Below the pieces are notes generated by a model, which saw nothing but the letters and a program-made list of their open reading frames with translations, did not search any database and was not told the DNA's origin. The position numbers and the translations under genes were made by a program. Positions 25,183 through 33,706 of a DNA stretch of 64,000 nt are shown here, in pieces (within the stretch, counting starts at the first letter, position 1; each line of letters begins with the position of its first letter). The DNA comes from Rhodosalinus halophilus (GTDB lineage: Bacteria; Pseudomonadota; Alphaproteobacteria; Rhodobacterales; Rhodobacteraceae): the NCBI RefSeq assembly GCF_003298775.1, contig NZ_QNTQ01000006.1:62001-126000 (forward strand), written 5' to 3'.

Positions 25183-26507
25183 GGCGGATCGGCCTGCCCT
25201 ATACCTACGGGCCGGAGCCTGTCGCGCGCTGCTGGTGGGCGGAGACCGTCGAGACGCCGGTCTGGCCGCGGCCCGAGGGGGCGCTCACCGTCGACATCGC
25301 GGTGATTGGCGGCGGCTTCACCGGACTCTCCGCCGCGCTGCACCTGGCCGAGGCAGGCGAAGACGTTGCGCTCTGCGAGGCGGAGGCGCCGTTCTGGGGC
25401 GCGTCGGGGCGCAACGGCGGCTTCTGCTGTCTTGGCGGAGCCAAGGCCGACGACGCCACCCTCGCACGCCGCCATGGCGAGCACGGGCGGCGCGCGTGGC
25501 GGGCGACGGAGCGCGCGGCCGTGGAGTTCGTCGACCGGCTGATCGGACGCCTCGACCTGGAGGTTGATCGCCACTCGGAGGGCGAAACGCTGCTCGCCCA
25601 CCGCGCGTCGGACTGGGAGGCGATGCAGCGCGACGCGGAGCGCGCCGCGGAGGATTACGGCGTGGAGCCGCGCCTGACGCCCGCTTCCGAGCTTGCCGCC
25701 GAGGGGATGGCCGGCCCGTTCCACGGCGCGCTCACCATACCCCTGGGCTTCGCGCTGAACCCGCGCAAGTATGCCGCGGGCCTGGCGCGCGCAGCCGAGG
25801 CCGCCGGCGCCCGCCTCCATGCACCCGCGCCGGTACGGAGGCTGGAGCGTGACGGCGATGGCTGGCGCCTCGTCCTGCCCGAGGCCACGCTGCGCGCGCG
25901 CCGCGTGATCGTCGCCACGAACGGCTATTCGGCCGAGGATATCCCGCGCTGGATGCGCGCGCGGACCATGCCGGTGGCGTCGAACGTCATCGTGACCCGC
26001 CCGCTGAGCGGCGACGAGCTTCAGGCCGCCGGCTGGACCAGCGGGCAGATGGCCTACGACACGAGGAACCTGCTGCACTATTTCCGTCTGATGCCCGACA
26101 ACCGCTTTCTCTTCGGCATGCGCGGCGGCATTTTCGACACGCCCCGCGAGCGCCGTGCGCTCCAGGCGAAGATCCGCGCCGACTTCGAGGGGATGTTCCC
26201 GGCTTGGGCGCAGGTCGAGACTCCCTGGCTGTGGTCCGGACTGGTCTGCCTCACGCGCCCGCTCACGCCCTTCGTGGGCGCGGTGCCCGGGGTACCGGGC
26301 CTCTTCGCGGGCTTCGGCTACCATGGCAACGGCGTCTCGATGGGCAGCTACGCGGGGCGGCTGCTCGCGGATCTGGTCCGCGACCGCGCGCCCGAGACGA
26401 TCTACCCCGCAGCCATGCGCGACGCGCCGGGCCGCTTCCCCTTCGGCCGGTTCCGCCGCGCGGCGCTTGTGCCTGCCTATGCGCTCCGCGCCTGGGCCGA
26501 CCGCTGA
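25179..26507 (+). CDS. FAD-dependent amine oxidoreductase (PuuB-like)
   Basis: A 442-residue D-amino-acid-oxidase-fold flavoprotein. The dinucleotide motif is VIGGGFTGLSAALHLAEAG (about residues 39-57), followed by FWGASGRNGGFC, a pattern of gamma-glutamylputrescine oxidases and related amine oxidases; the C-terminal FAGFGYHGNGVSMG closes the FAD site. It is translationally coupled to potI, which supports a polyamine or its derivative as substrate. No gamma-glutamylputrescine synthetase is in the window, so PuuB function is inferred. Confidence 0.82.
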   Translation: MRRIGLPYTYGPEPVARCWWAETVETPVWPRPEGALTVDIAVIGGGFTGLSAALHLAEAGEDVALCEAEAPFWGASGRNGGFCCLGGAKADDATLARRHGEHGRRAWRATERAAVEFVDRLIGRLDLEVDRHSEGETLLAHRASDWEAMQRDAERAAEDYGVEPRLTPASELAAEGMAGPFHGALTIPLGFALNPRKYAAGLARAAEAAGARLHAPAPVRRLERDGDGWRLVLPEATLRARRVIVATNGYSAEDIPRWMRARTMPVASNVIVTRPLSGDELQAAGWTSGQMAYDTRNLLHYFRLMPDNRFLFGMRGGIFDTPRERRALQAKIRADFEGMFPAWAQVETPWLWSGLVCLTRPLTPFVGAVPGVPGLFAGFGYHGNGVSMGSYAGRLLADLVRDRAPETIYPAAMRDAPGRFPFGRFRRAALVPAYALRAWADR

Positions 26508-26543
26508 GCGAAGAGGCCCGGCACGGGCCGATGAGCGGGCGGT

Positions 26544-27458
26544 TCAGCCGTGCGGCGTGAGCCCCGGCCGCGCCCGGCCGCGCGCGAGCCCGATCTGCCG
26601 CTCGCGCCAGACAATCACCACGCCCGCGAGGATGATGAGCGCGGCGCCGCCCAGCATCGGCCCCGTGGGAATCTCGGCGAAGACGAAATAGCCGATCGCC
26701 AGCGCGAAGAGCATCGAGGCGTAATCGAAGGGCGCCAGCACCGAGGCGTCCGAGAAGCGGTAGGCGGAGGTCAGAAAGATCTGCGCGATCCCGCCAATGA
26801 GCCCCGCCGCGATCAGCAGGGCCGACTCCCACAGAGCCGGCACGACCCAGCCGAAGGGCAGGGTGAGCAGCGAAAACCCCGTGGCCGAGAGCGAGAAGTA
26901 GAACACGATGGCCGAGGTCTCCTCGGTCTGGACCATGCGGCGGATCTGGATCTGCGCGAGCGCGCGCAGCGCGGCCGAGGCGAGGGCGAGCCCCGCGCCC
27001 AGCAATGCCAGATCCGTCAGATCGCCGGGCGAGAGCCGCGGCCAGAGAATGACCAGCACCCCGGCGAGGCCGATTCCCACCGCCGTCAGCCGGAACAGCC
27101 GCAGCCGCTCGCCCAGCATCAGGGCGGCGAAGATCACGGTGAGCAGCGGGGCGGCATAGCCGATCGCCGTGACCTCCGGCAGCGGCAGGAGGCCAAGCGC
27201 CGCGAAGCCGCAGCCCATCGCCGAGGTGCCGATCAGTCCGCGCCAGGCATGGGCCATGCGGCTCTCGACACGAAAGCCGGTCTTCAGATCGCCGCGCAGC
27301 GCGAGCCAGACCACGATGACCGGTAGCGCGAAGAGCGACCGGAAGAACACCGCCTGGCCCGGCGGCACGTGGTCCGACGTGGCCTTGATGAGGGACGCCA
27401 TGACGATGAAGAGAAGGACCGACACCAGTTTGAGCGCGATCCCGAGACCCGGCTGCAT
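26544..27458 (-). CDS. EamA/DMT-family transporter
   Basis: A 304-residue drug/metabolite transporter with ten hydrophobic helices in two EamA repeats (starts MQPGLGIALKLVSVLLFIVMASLIK; second repeat from about residue 150). The segment VFFRSLFALPVIVVWL after helix 1 and the PLLTVIFAALMLGERL stretch are family marks. AAGGAGAGG precedes the ATG at 27458. Upstream reading frame continues but is not part of it. It could export amino acids or import vitamins or nucleotides; the sequence does not say. A 200-base gap separates it from the divergent barrel gene; a GTCACG/CGTGAC inverted repeat lies in it. Confidence 0.86.
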   Translation of the reverse strand: MQPGLGIALKLVSVLLFIVMASLIKATSDHVPPGQAVFFRSLFALPVIVVWLALRGDLKTGFRVESRMAHAWRGLIGTSAMGCGFAALGLLPLPEVTAIGYAAPLLTVIFAALMLGERLRLFRLTAVGIGLAGVLVILWPRLSPGDLTDLALLGAGLALASAALRALAQIQIRRMVQTEETSAIVFYFSLSATGFSLLTLPFGWVVPALWESALLIAAGLIGGIAQIFLTSAYRFSDASVLAPFDYASMLFALAIGYFVFAEIPTGPMLGGAALIILAGVVIVWRERQIGLARGRARPGLTPHG

Positions 27459-27658
27459 GCACCTCTCCTTGCCGGGCGCGACATTCGCGCCGCCTGCGTG
27501 AAAGTGCAACCGGCGGGGCATTGCCGATCGAACGGCGGCGTTCGGCCGATGCCGGTCACGGTCTCGTGCGTGACGGATGAAACCGGAGGGCCGGCTTGCT
27601 ACTTGCATTCGTAGTCGCGGCATCCAGCCGCGCTGCGGAATAAGCGAGAGGCAGAGAA

Positions 27659-28261
27659 ATGAGAGGCAACAGCGACAAGACCACGCGCATCGTGAGTGCA
27701 ATCGCGCTGGCCGCCGTACTGAGCCCGGCGGCCGCGTTGGCCGGCAGCCCCGAGCCGGCCCCGAGCGAGCCGGTGGTTGCGGCACCGGCGCCTGCACCCT
27801 CAGTCGACTGGACCGGGTTCTACGGCGGCGCGCAACTTGGCTTCGCGGATGTCGAGGCGGACGGCGGGCTCGAGGGCGACGGCGCCATCGGCGGCCTGAC
27901 ACTGGGCTATGACTACGATTTCGGCAACTACGTCGTCGGCGGCGCCCTCGACTATGATTTCGCCGATGTCGACGTCGGCGGCGCCGCGACGCTCGAGAAC
28001 GTGGCGCGCGCCAAGCTGCGCGCCGGCGCCAAGCTCGGCCAGAGCGGGCTGCTCTATGCCACCGGCGGCGCGGCGCAGGCCGATGCCGGTGCACTGGGCA
28101 CCGACACAGGCTACTTCCTGGGCGGCGGCTACGAGCAGATGGTCAGCGACAGCTTCTCGGTCGGTGCCGAGGCGCTCTGGCACGAGTTCGAGGATTTCGA
28201 CGGCTCCGGCGTCGATGTGAACGCGACCACGCTCCAGGTGCGCGGTACCTTCCGCTTCTGA
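27659..28261 (+). CDS. outer-membrane beta-barrel (porin-like) protein
   Basis: A 200-residue protein. Residues 1-28 form a signal peptide ending ALA-G, then a proline/alanine linker, then an eight-stranded barrel pattern beginning SVDWTGFYGGAQLGFADV. The last residues, LQVRGTFRF, end in Phe with alternating hydrophobics, the signal used by the BAM machinery. It resembles Omp25/OmpA-type small barrels of alphaproteobacteria. Function unknown, probably envelope integrity. A bidirectional terminator follows. Confidence 0.85.
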   Translation: MRGNSDKTTRIVSAIALAAVLSPAAALAGSPEPAPSEPVVAAPAPAPSVDWTGFYGGAQLGFADVEADGGLEGDGAIGGLTLGYDYDFGNYVVGGALDYDFADVDVGGAATLENVARAKLRAGAKLGQSGLLYATGGAAQADAGALGTDTGYFLGGGYEQMVSDSFSVGAEALWHEFEDFDGSGVDVNATTLQVRGTFRF

Positions 28262-28285
28262 GGCGGCCGCATCGCTCGAGAACAA

Positions 28286-28312
28286 AAGGGCCGGAGCATC
28301 GCTCCGGCCCTT
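28286..28312. terminator. bidirectional terminator between barrel gene and msrA
   Basis: Exact 12-base arms AAGGGCCGGAGC (28286-28297) and GCTCCGGCCCTT (28301-28312) around ATC. On the minus strand it is followed by TTTTGTT, a good intrinsic terminator for msrBA; on the plus strand it ends the barrel gene with a shorter T-run. Confidence 0.85.
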
Positions 28313-28326
28313 CGTCGTTCAGTCGG

Positions 28327-28836
28327 TCACTCCGCCGCGGCGCGCCGCGGCAGCACCCAGTTCTTGCGCGGGAAATGGCAGGTATAGCCGCCCGGGAAGC
28401 GCTGCAGGTAATCCTGATGCTCGGGCTCCGCCTCCCAGAAGTCGCCCACCGGTTCGACCTCGGTCACCACAGGCCCCGGCCAGAGGCCCGAGGCCTCGAC
28501 ATCCGCGATCGTGTCTTCCGCCACGCGCCGCTGCTCGTCGTCCACATAGTAGATCGCCGAACGGTAGGACATGCCGATGTCGTTGCCCTGCCGGTTCTTC
28601 GTGGTGGGGTCGTGGATCTGGAAGAAGTATTCCAGAATACGCCGATAGCTGATCTGGTCGGGATCGAAGATGATCTCGATCCCCTCGGCATGGGTGCCGT
28701 GGTTGCGATAGGTGGCATTGGGCACGTCGCCGCCGGTGTAGCCCACCCGCGTGCGGATTACGCCCGGCAGCTTCCGGATCAGATCCTGCATCCCCCAGAA
28801 GCAGCCGCCTGCCAGGACTGCGCGTTCCTCAGCCAT
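28327..28836 (-). CDS. msrA: peptide-methionine (S)-S-oxide reductase MsrA
   Basis: A 169-residue repair enzyme that reduces the S form of methionine sulfoxide. The catalytic motif GCFWG (11-15) has the active cysteine; [24 protein letters not shown] and FFQIHDPTT are standard. [12 protein letters not shown] near the end carries a second cysteine that may act as the recycling residue. It overlaps the 3' end of msrB by 8 bases, so the two stereospecific repair enzymes are made together. Confidence 0.96.
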   Translation of the reverse strand: MAEERAVLAGGCFWGMQDLIRKLPGVIRTRVGYTGGDVPNATYRNHGTHAEGIEIIFDPDQISYRRILEYFFQIHDPTTKNRQGNDIGMSYRSAIYYVDDEQRRVAEDTIADVEASGLWPGPVVTEVEPVGDFWEAEPEHQDYLQRFPGGYTCHFPRKNWVLPRRAAAE

Positions 28837-29281
28837 GTTCGGTCTCCACGAATGTCAGATAGTCGCCATAGCCCTCGGCCTCCATGTCGTCGCGGTGGAC
28901 GAAGCGGAGCGCCGCGGAGTTGATGCAGTAGCGCAGGCCCCCTTGGTCGCGCGGCCCGTCCGGAAAGACGTGGCCCAGATGACTGTCGCCATGCGCCGAG
29001 CGGACCTCGGTGCGCAGCATGCCAAGGCTGCGGTCCTCGATCTCGCGCAGATGCGCGGGCTCGATCGGCCGCACGAAACTCGGCCAGCCCGAGCCGCTGT
29101 CGTATTTGTCCACCGAGGCGAAAAGCGGCTCGCCCGAGACCACGTCGACATAGATCCCCGGCGCCTTGTTGTGCAGGAGCGCGCCTGTGCCGGGCGGCTC
29201 CGTCCCGTTCTGCTGCGTCACGTAGTATTGCTGTTCGTCCAGCGCGGCCACCGCCTCGGGCCGCTTTTCCCACTTGCTCAT
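28829..29281 (-). CDS. msrB: peptide-methionine (R)-S-oxide reductase MsrB, single-cysteine form
   Basis: A 150-residue MsrB that reduces the R form of methionine sulfoxide. The catalytic cysteine is in [12 protein letters not shown], and [10 protein letters not shown] and [11 protein letters not shown] are conserved. Compared with the E. coli-type enzyme all four zinc cysteines are replaced (SGEPLF and SAHGDSHLG in place of the CxxC pairs), and the usual resolving Cys in YDSGCGW is Ser. The catalytic Cys is the only cysteine in the protein. The upstream open frame belongs to queG sequence in another frame; the ATG at 29281 is the natural start. Confidence 0.94.
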   Translation of the reverse strand: MSKWEKRPEAVAALDEQQYYVTQQNGTEPPGTGALLHNKAPGIYVDVVSGEPLFASVDKYDSGSGWPSFVRPIEPAHLREIEDRSLGMLRTEVRSAHGDSHLGHVFPDGPRDQGGLRYCINSAALRFVHRDDMEAEGYGDYLTFVETEHG

Positions 29282-29334
29282 GCGCGTTCCTTCCGGTCGA
29301 TCCTCGCCCCAAAGATGGCACGCCCGAGCGAAAA

Positions 29335-30372
29335 TCAAACCCCCTGCAGCCGCCGGACCGCCCAGCGCGCGGCGTCGGCGACCGCCGGATCGGGGTCGCC
29401 CGTCAACTCCGCCGCCACCGGCCGCAGTTCCGCCCGCCCGGAGTTGCCGATGGCGTAGAGCACGTTGCGCACGAAACGGTCGCGCCCGATGCGCTTGATC
29501 GGGCTGCCGGAAAACATCGCGCGAAAGCCCGCGTCGTCGAGCCGCGCGAGCTCCGCAAGAGGCGGCGCCCCGAGTTCTTCCCGAGCGGCAAGCTTCGCCT
29601 CCCGCGCCTCGACCGCGAACTTGTTCCAGGGGCAGACGGCGAGGCAGTCGTCGCAGCCGTAGATCCGGTTGCCCAGGAGCGGCCGCAGCGCCTCGTCCAC
29701 CGGCCCCGCGTGCTCGATCGTCAGGTAGGAAATGCACCGCCGCGCATCCAGCTGAAACGGCGCCGGAAAGGCGTCTGTGGGACAGATGTCGAGGCACTTG
29801 CGGCAACTCCCGCAGTGCGCCTCGCCCGGCGCATCCGGCGCCAGTTCCAGCGTGGTGAAGATCGCGCCCAGGAAGATCCAGTTGCCCAGCTCCCGCGAGA
29901 GCAGGTTGGTATGTTTGCCCTGCCAGCCCAGTCCCGCCGCCTGCGCCAGGGGCTTCTCCATCACCGGCGCGGTATCGACGAAGACCTTCACCTCGCCGCC
30001 CGCCGCCCCGATCAGCCAACGCGCCACGCGCTTGAGCCGCTTCTTGATCACGTCGTGATAGTCGCCCCCGCGCGCGTAGACGCTGATCGTGCCCACCTCG
30101 GGCTGCGACAGCGTCGCCAAGGGGTCGCTTTCCGGCGTGTAGCTCATCGCCAGCATCACGACCGAGCGCGCCTCCGGCCAGAGCGTCGCCGGATCGGCCC
30201 GCCAGGCCTCGCGCTCCGCCATCCAGCCCATCTGACCGTGATAGCCGGCCTCCAGAAACGCGCGCAGCCGCGCGGGCAGCTCGGGCACCGCGTCGGGCCG
30301 GCAGACGCCCACCGCGTCGAAGCCGGCCGCGCGGGCCTCCTCGATCAACCGATCCTTCAGCTCGCGTCCCAT
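29335..30372 (-). CDS. queG: epoxyqueuosine reductase
   Basis: A 345-residue cobalamin- and iron-sulfur-dependent enzyme that reduces epoxyqueuosine to queuosine in the wobble base of tRNA. Two [4Fe-4S] motifs are visible: [16 protein letters not shown] and [16 protein letters not shown]. The N-terminal DUF1730-like domain holds [12 protein letters not shown] and [15 protein letters not shown]; the C-terminal HEAT-like repeat ([17 protein letters not shown]) binds tRNA. ATG at 30372; the REP element lies just upstream. Confidence 0.96.
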   Translation of the reverse strand: MGRELKDRLIEEARAAGFDAVGVCRPDAVPELPARLRAFLEAGYHGQMGWMAEREAWRADPATLWPEARSVVMLAMSYTPESDPLATLSQPEVGTISVYARGGDYHDVIKKRLKRVARWLIGAAGGEVKVFVDTAPVMEKPLAQAAGLGWQGKHTNLLSRELGNWIFLGAIFTTLELAPDAPGEAHCGSCRKCLDICPTDAFPAPFQLDARRCISYLTIEHAGPVDEALRPLLGNRIYGCDDCLAVCPWNKFAVEAREAKLAAREELGAPPLAELARLDDAGFRAMFSGSPIKRIGRDRFVRNVLYAIGNSGRAELRPVAAELTGDPDPAVADAARWAVRRLQGV

Positions 30373-30387
30373 GCTTCTTCTTGGGTC

Positions 30388-30446
30388 CAAATATCCCGGG
30401 GGGAGTCGGCCGCAGGCCGACGGGGGGCAGCGCCCCCCGGCCCGCG
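30388..30446. repeat. palindromic intergenic repeat, family 1 copy B
   Basis: Between the GST stop and the queG start: AATATCCCGGGGGGAGTC, a GTCGGCC/GGCCGAC stem (in GTCGGCCGCAGGCCGAC) and a GGGGGGC-AGC-GCCCCCC hairpin. It shares the AAATA-CCCGGGGG-GGGGGCAGCGCCCCC frame with the copy at 8941 and is nearly collinear with the reverse complement of 54121-54190. Confidence 0.75.
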
Positions 30447-31112
30447 TCAGAAATCGAGGTCCGCGTAATGGGCGGGCGGCGGGAACCCCGGCACCTGGTC
30501 GGACAGGATCCCGCGGAAGGCCGGGCGCGACTTGATCTTGGCATACCAGTCCTTGACGACCTCCGAGCGGTGCCAGTCCACGTCCGAGATATAGTCGAGC
30601 GCCGACAGATGCGCGGCCGCCGCGAAATCGGCGAGGGTCATCGTGTCCCCGGCGAGCCAGCGGCGCTGATCGAGCAGGCCGTGCATGTAGTCGAGGTGGA
30701 ACTTGATCCGCTGGGCGCCGTACTTGACGTTCCGGCTGTCCGGGTAGCCCTGCTTCATCACCTTCTTGTTCACCCGCTCGTAGAGCAGCTTCGAGGTGAC
30801 CTCGTCGTGGAAGGTGTCGTCGAACCATCCGACGAGCCGGCGCACCTCGCAGCGCGCGGCCGGGCTCTTCGGCATGAGGGGCGGATCGGGATAGGCCTCG
30901 TCGAGGTATTCGCAGATCGCCGCGCTCTCGGCGAGCGTCATGCCGTCGATCTTGAGCACCGGCACCTTGCCGGCCGGGTTGCGGCGCAGGAAATCCGGGT
31001 CGCCCTCCCAGTAGCGCTCCTCGACGAGTTCGACCTCGATCCGTTTCTCGGCCAGCGTCAGCCGGACCTTGCGGCAGAAGGGCGAGAGCGGAACGTGATA
31101 GAGGCGTGCCAT
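30447..31112 (-). CDS. glutathione S-transferase family protein
   Basis: A 221-residue cytosolic GST. The N-terminal thioredoxin-like domain opens with [20 protein letters not shown] (a Ser-x2-Cys active-site region) and has [20 protein letters not shown], the glutathione-binding Pro-Val and Glu-Ser; the C-terminal helical domain has [20 protein letters not shown]. It may detoxify electrophiles or act as a glutathione-dependent reductase. The ATG at 31112 follows mtgA by 58 bases. Confidence 0.9.
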   Translation of the reverse strand: MARLYHVPLSPFCRKVRLTLAEKRIEVELVEERYWEGDPDFLRRNPAGKVPVLKIDGMTLAESAAICEYLDEAYPDPPLMPKSPAARCEVRRLVGWFDDTFHDEVTSKLLYERVNKKVMKQGYPDSRNVKYGAQRIKFHLDYMHGLLDQRRWLAGDTMTLADFAAAAHLSALDYISDVDWHRSEVVKDWYAKIKSRPAFRGILSDQVPGFPPPAHYADLDF

Positions 31113-31170
31113 TCCTGGGCGGACTCCGATGCCTGGGGTGGGCCAGACTTGCCCTGACGGGGCTGGTTTT

Positions 31171-31938
31171 TCAATCCTCGGCAGCGCGAAAGCACGCCGC
31201 GCGCCCGTCGCGGGCGATCGTCGCCGCCCCGTCCATGATCCCCGCCGCCCGGCGCCGGACGAAGGCCGAGGGTTCCGCGGCGGAGCGTGTCTTGGGCGAG
31301 GGGAGAACCGCGGCGAGGCGGGCGGCCTGAACGGCCGTGAGCTCGGCCGCCGCGACCCCGAAGTGGTGCCGCGCAGCGGCCTCGACCCCGAAGACGCCCT
31401 CGCCGAACTCGGCCACGTTGAGATAGACCTCGAGAATCCGGCGCTTGGGCCAGGCGGCTTCGACCAGGGGGGTGAGGCCGGCCTCGATGGCCTTCCTGCT
31501 CCAGCTGCGCCCGTGCCAGAGATAGACGTTCTTGACCACCTGCTGCGTGATGGTGGAGGCGCCGCGGCGCGATCCGTCCTCGAGCGCCGCGCGGATCGCT
31601 TCCAGGTCGAAACCCCAGTGGCGACAGAAATTCGCGTCCTCCGCCGCAACCGCAGAGCGGGCCATGACGGGCGCGATCCGCTCGAGCGGCACCCAGTCGT
31701 GCGCCACGCCGCCGAGGCGGCGGCTTTCCGAGGCCATGTAGGGCGTGATCGGCGGGTCGAAGAGCCGGTAGGCGAGGATCGCGAAGAGCACGAGCGCGGC
31801 GAGCCAGACCAGCGCGCGGGTGACGCCGCGCCAGAGCAGCCCCGGTATCCGCCCCACGGCACGGAAGAACCCGCCGCGGCGCGGCGGCGCGGCGTTTTCG
31901 ACAGACTTCGGCGAGCTGGCGGGATTGCGGCGGGCCAT
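31171..31938 (-). CDS. mtgA: monofunctional biosynthetic peptidoglycan transglycosylase
   Basis: A GT51 glycosyltransferase that polymerises lipid II into glycan strands at the periplasmic face. After a basic N-terminus there is one membrane anchor (ALVWLAALVLFAILAYRLF), then motif 1 VAAEDANFCRHWGFD with the catalytic Glu, GASTITQQVVKNVYL (motif 2) and KRRILEVYLNVAEFGEGVFG (motif 3). The start could be ATG 31938 (255 residues), 31953 or 31977; the extra residues have no family match. Confidence 0.93.
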   Translation of the reverse strand: MARRNPASSPKSVENAAPPRRGGFFRAVGRIPGLLWRGVTRALVWLAALVLFAILAYRLFDPPITPYMASESRRLGGVAHDWVPLERIAPVMARSAVAAEDANFCRHWGFDLEAIRAALEDGSRRGASTITQQVVKNVYLWHGRSWSRKAIEAGLTPLVEAAWPKRRILEVYLNVAEFGEGVFGVEAAARHHFGVAAAELTAVQAARLAAVLPSPKTRSAAEPSAFVRRRAAGIMDGAATIARDGRAACFRAAED

Positions 31939-32007
31939 GCTGGCCCCCGTCATAGCAGAGCCGGCCTGCCCGGCCATCCCCGCACCGACGGTGCGGCGCC
32001 GCTCATG

Positions 32008-32541
32008 CTATCCGCCGTGACCGCCATGCAGGCGCTCCAGAAAGCCCGCCTCGGTGAACACGCGCGACAGCCGCGGCGCGTCGAAGTCGACATGGACGAT
32101 GCGCCGCGTCTCGTTCCCGGCACCCACGCGCCGGAAGTGGAAATCGCGCTTGGCGAAATTGCCCCGCTGCATGATCCAGCGGACCATCCCCCGTGTCACG
32201 CCGCGATAGGGGCCGATCATGTCGATGATCCACAGCGCCGTTCCGCTGTTCCAGTCCTGGGGCGCGAGGGGCCGGCCCGTCACGAGCTTCTCCTGCGCGT
32301 TCGTGTCCAGCAGCGCCCAGGTGAACATCCCGCGTGGGATGCCGTCGAAACGGAAGATGCGGAACTGTCCGGTCAGGATCGGCACCTCGAGGTAGCTGCG
32401 CAGGTCGGCGACGGGCATCCGCGCGTGGCGCGCGCTGCGGAGCGCGAGAAACATCATGTCGCCGTAGATGCGCAGGCGCTCGGCGTCCGGCGTCTCGATC
32501 TCGGGCAGGGGGCGGCCCGCGCTGTCGGTCAGCGGCGTCAT
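32008..32541 (-). CDS. toxin-activating lysine acyltransferase, HlyC family
   Basis: A 177-residue member of the HlyC/ApxC family, which moves a fatty acyl group from acyl-ACP to lysines of RTX protoxins. Conserved: His39 in SARHARMPV (equivalent of the catalytic His of HlyC), TWALLDTNAQEKL, LAPQDWNSGTALWIIDMIGPY with Asp107, and the final VHVDF. Its ATG overlaps the stop of the Hint protein gene (ATGA). No RTX toxin or type I secretion gene is nearby, so the Hint protein is the obvious partner or target; this is inference. Confidence 0.88.
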   Translation of the reverse strand: MTPLTDSAGRPLPEIETPDAERLRIYGDMMFLALRSARHARMPVADLRSYLEVPILTGQFRIFRFDGIPRGMFTWALLDTNAQEKLVTGRPLAPQDWNSGTALWIIDMIGPYRGVTRGMVRWIMQRGNFAKRDFHFRRVGAGNETRRIVHVDFDAPRLSRVFTEAGFLERLHGGHGG

Positions 32542-33515
32542 GCCCGCGCCCCGGCGCTGTTGCTGCGGCGCTCCGCGCCGGAGGCAACGAGCCGGCCCTC
32601 CCACGGGCGCAGGGCAGGGCGGGCAGTCTCGGGCAACCCGGCCGCGGTGCCGAATTCGGGGAAGAGGTGGATCAGTTCGTCGCGCGCGCCGGGATCCATC
32701 GCGGCCAGGGCGTGCCGACCCGGATGGAAGCTCTCGGTCGGCAGTCCCTCGGTCAGGATGATCTCGTGCGCGTCGAAGAGGAGGTGGAAATACTCCGCCT
32801 CGCGGCATGCGTGATCGATGCGGATCGCACCGTCTCCGGCGAGCGCCCGCGCGGGCACGAGAACCTCCGCCTCGCCGAACAGCAGTTCGGCCCGCCAGCC
32901 GCACACGAGCACCCGGTGTTGCGGCGAAACCCGCAGGTCACGCTCCGGAAGGTCCGGCCCGAAGGCGCCGCGCCCGATCCGGACCGGCCGAAGGTTTGGA
33001 TGTGCCGCGAGTTCCGCGGGGCCCAGCCGGCGGCGACCGATCCAGCGGATCTGCCGCACCTGGTCGTTCAGCGTCGTCACGGAATCACCCACCTCGAGCG
33101 TCTCGACCGGGACGGCCCCCTCGGGCGTCGCGATCCGGGTGCCGCGCGCCACGCACAGCAGAAGGTTGATGAAGACGGTGTCGGTATCGCTTCCATCGCT
33201 GTCGGTGCCGGTGACGGTGAATTCGATCGTCTGGTCCGAGCCCGAGGCGAAGAAGGCCTGCTTGTCGATCGTGAAGGTGAATTCGCCTGTCGTCGTGTCC
33301 GTGTTCAGGCTGCCGAAGGCATTGGTGTTGAGCGCCCCGAAGCTGTAGCCGCCGTCCGCCTCCGAGGGCGGACCTCCGCCGATCGGCACCTCGTCGAAAT
33401 CGCCGCTGACCGTGGTCGCGCCACCGGTGGAGAAATCCACCGTGAAGGTCCAGGTGTCGAGCCCCGCGGTGCCGCCGCCGACCGCGCCCGTCGTCTCGCT
33501 GATGTTGTAGCCCAT
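32538..33515 (-). CDS. Hint_2-domain protein with N-terminal beta-sandwich-like region
   Basis: A 325-residue protein. Residues 1-118 are rich in Gly, Thr, Asp and Ser and look like a secreted beta-sandwich with a TGTDSDGSDTD acidic end. A Hint_2 (hedgehog/intein) domain follows: Cys121 in CVARGTRIATPEG, GDSVTTLNDQVRQIRWIGRR, the His200 block RVSPQHRVLV, and EYFHLLFDAHEIILTEGLPTES (His244, His250). These are the residues used for thioester formation and self-cleavage in Hint proteins. No signal peptide is visible. There is a single lysine, Lys85, in the N-terminal part. ATGA coupling joins it to the HlyC-type gene. Confidence 0.87.
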   Translation of the reverse strand: MGYNISETTGAVGGGTAGLDTWTFTVDFSTGGATTVSGDFDEVPIGGGPPSEADGGYSFGALNTNAFGSLNTDTTTGEFTFTIDKQAFFASGSDQTIEFTVTGTDSDGSDTDTVFINLLLCVARGTRIATPEGAVPVETLEVGDSVTTLNDQVRQIRWIGRRRLGPAELAAHPNLRPVRIGRGAFGPDLPERDLRVSPQHRVLVCGWRAELLFGEAEVLVPARALAGDGAIRIDHACREAEYFHLLFDAHEIILTEGLPTESFHPGRHALAAMDPGARDELIHLFPEFGTAAGLPETARPALRPWEGRLVASGAERRSNSAGARA

Positions 33516-33706
33516 TAGGCCGTCGCCCGATCGCTGCCCCTCATCAGGAAGTAGGCGCAGGCACCCTTCCCGATCGTTTATCGGGGCGCATCAAAACAGG
33601 AGAATGTGGCGAATTTTGGATAAACCCAACACAGGGCCGCCCGCATGGCCGCGGCCGGGCCTCGCGTGCATCGGGCGGCGACTTTCGCCGCCGCCCGTGA
33701 ATGGGG

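Noticed and set aside
28262-28326. Insertion-sequence end repeat
   Set aside because: The inverted repeat is followed by a T-run on the minus strand and lies between two gene ends; it is a terminator.
32538-33515. Intein in a host protein
   Set aside because: The Hint domain is of the Hint_2 type with a C-terminal ending and no second extein of a known housekeeping protein, so it is a self-contained Hint protein, not an intein insertion.
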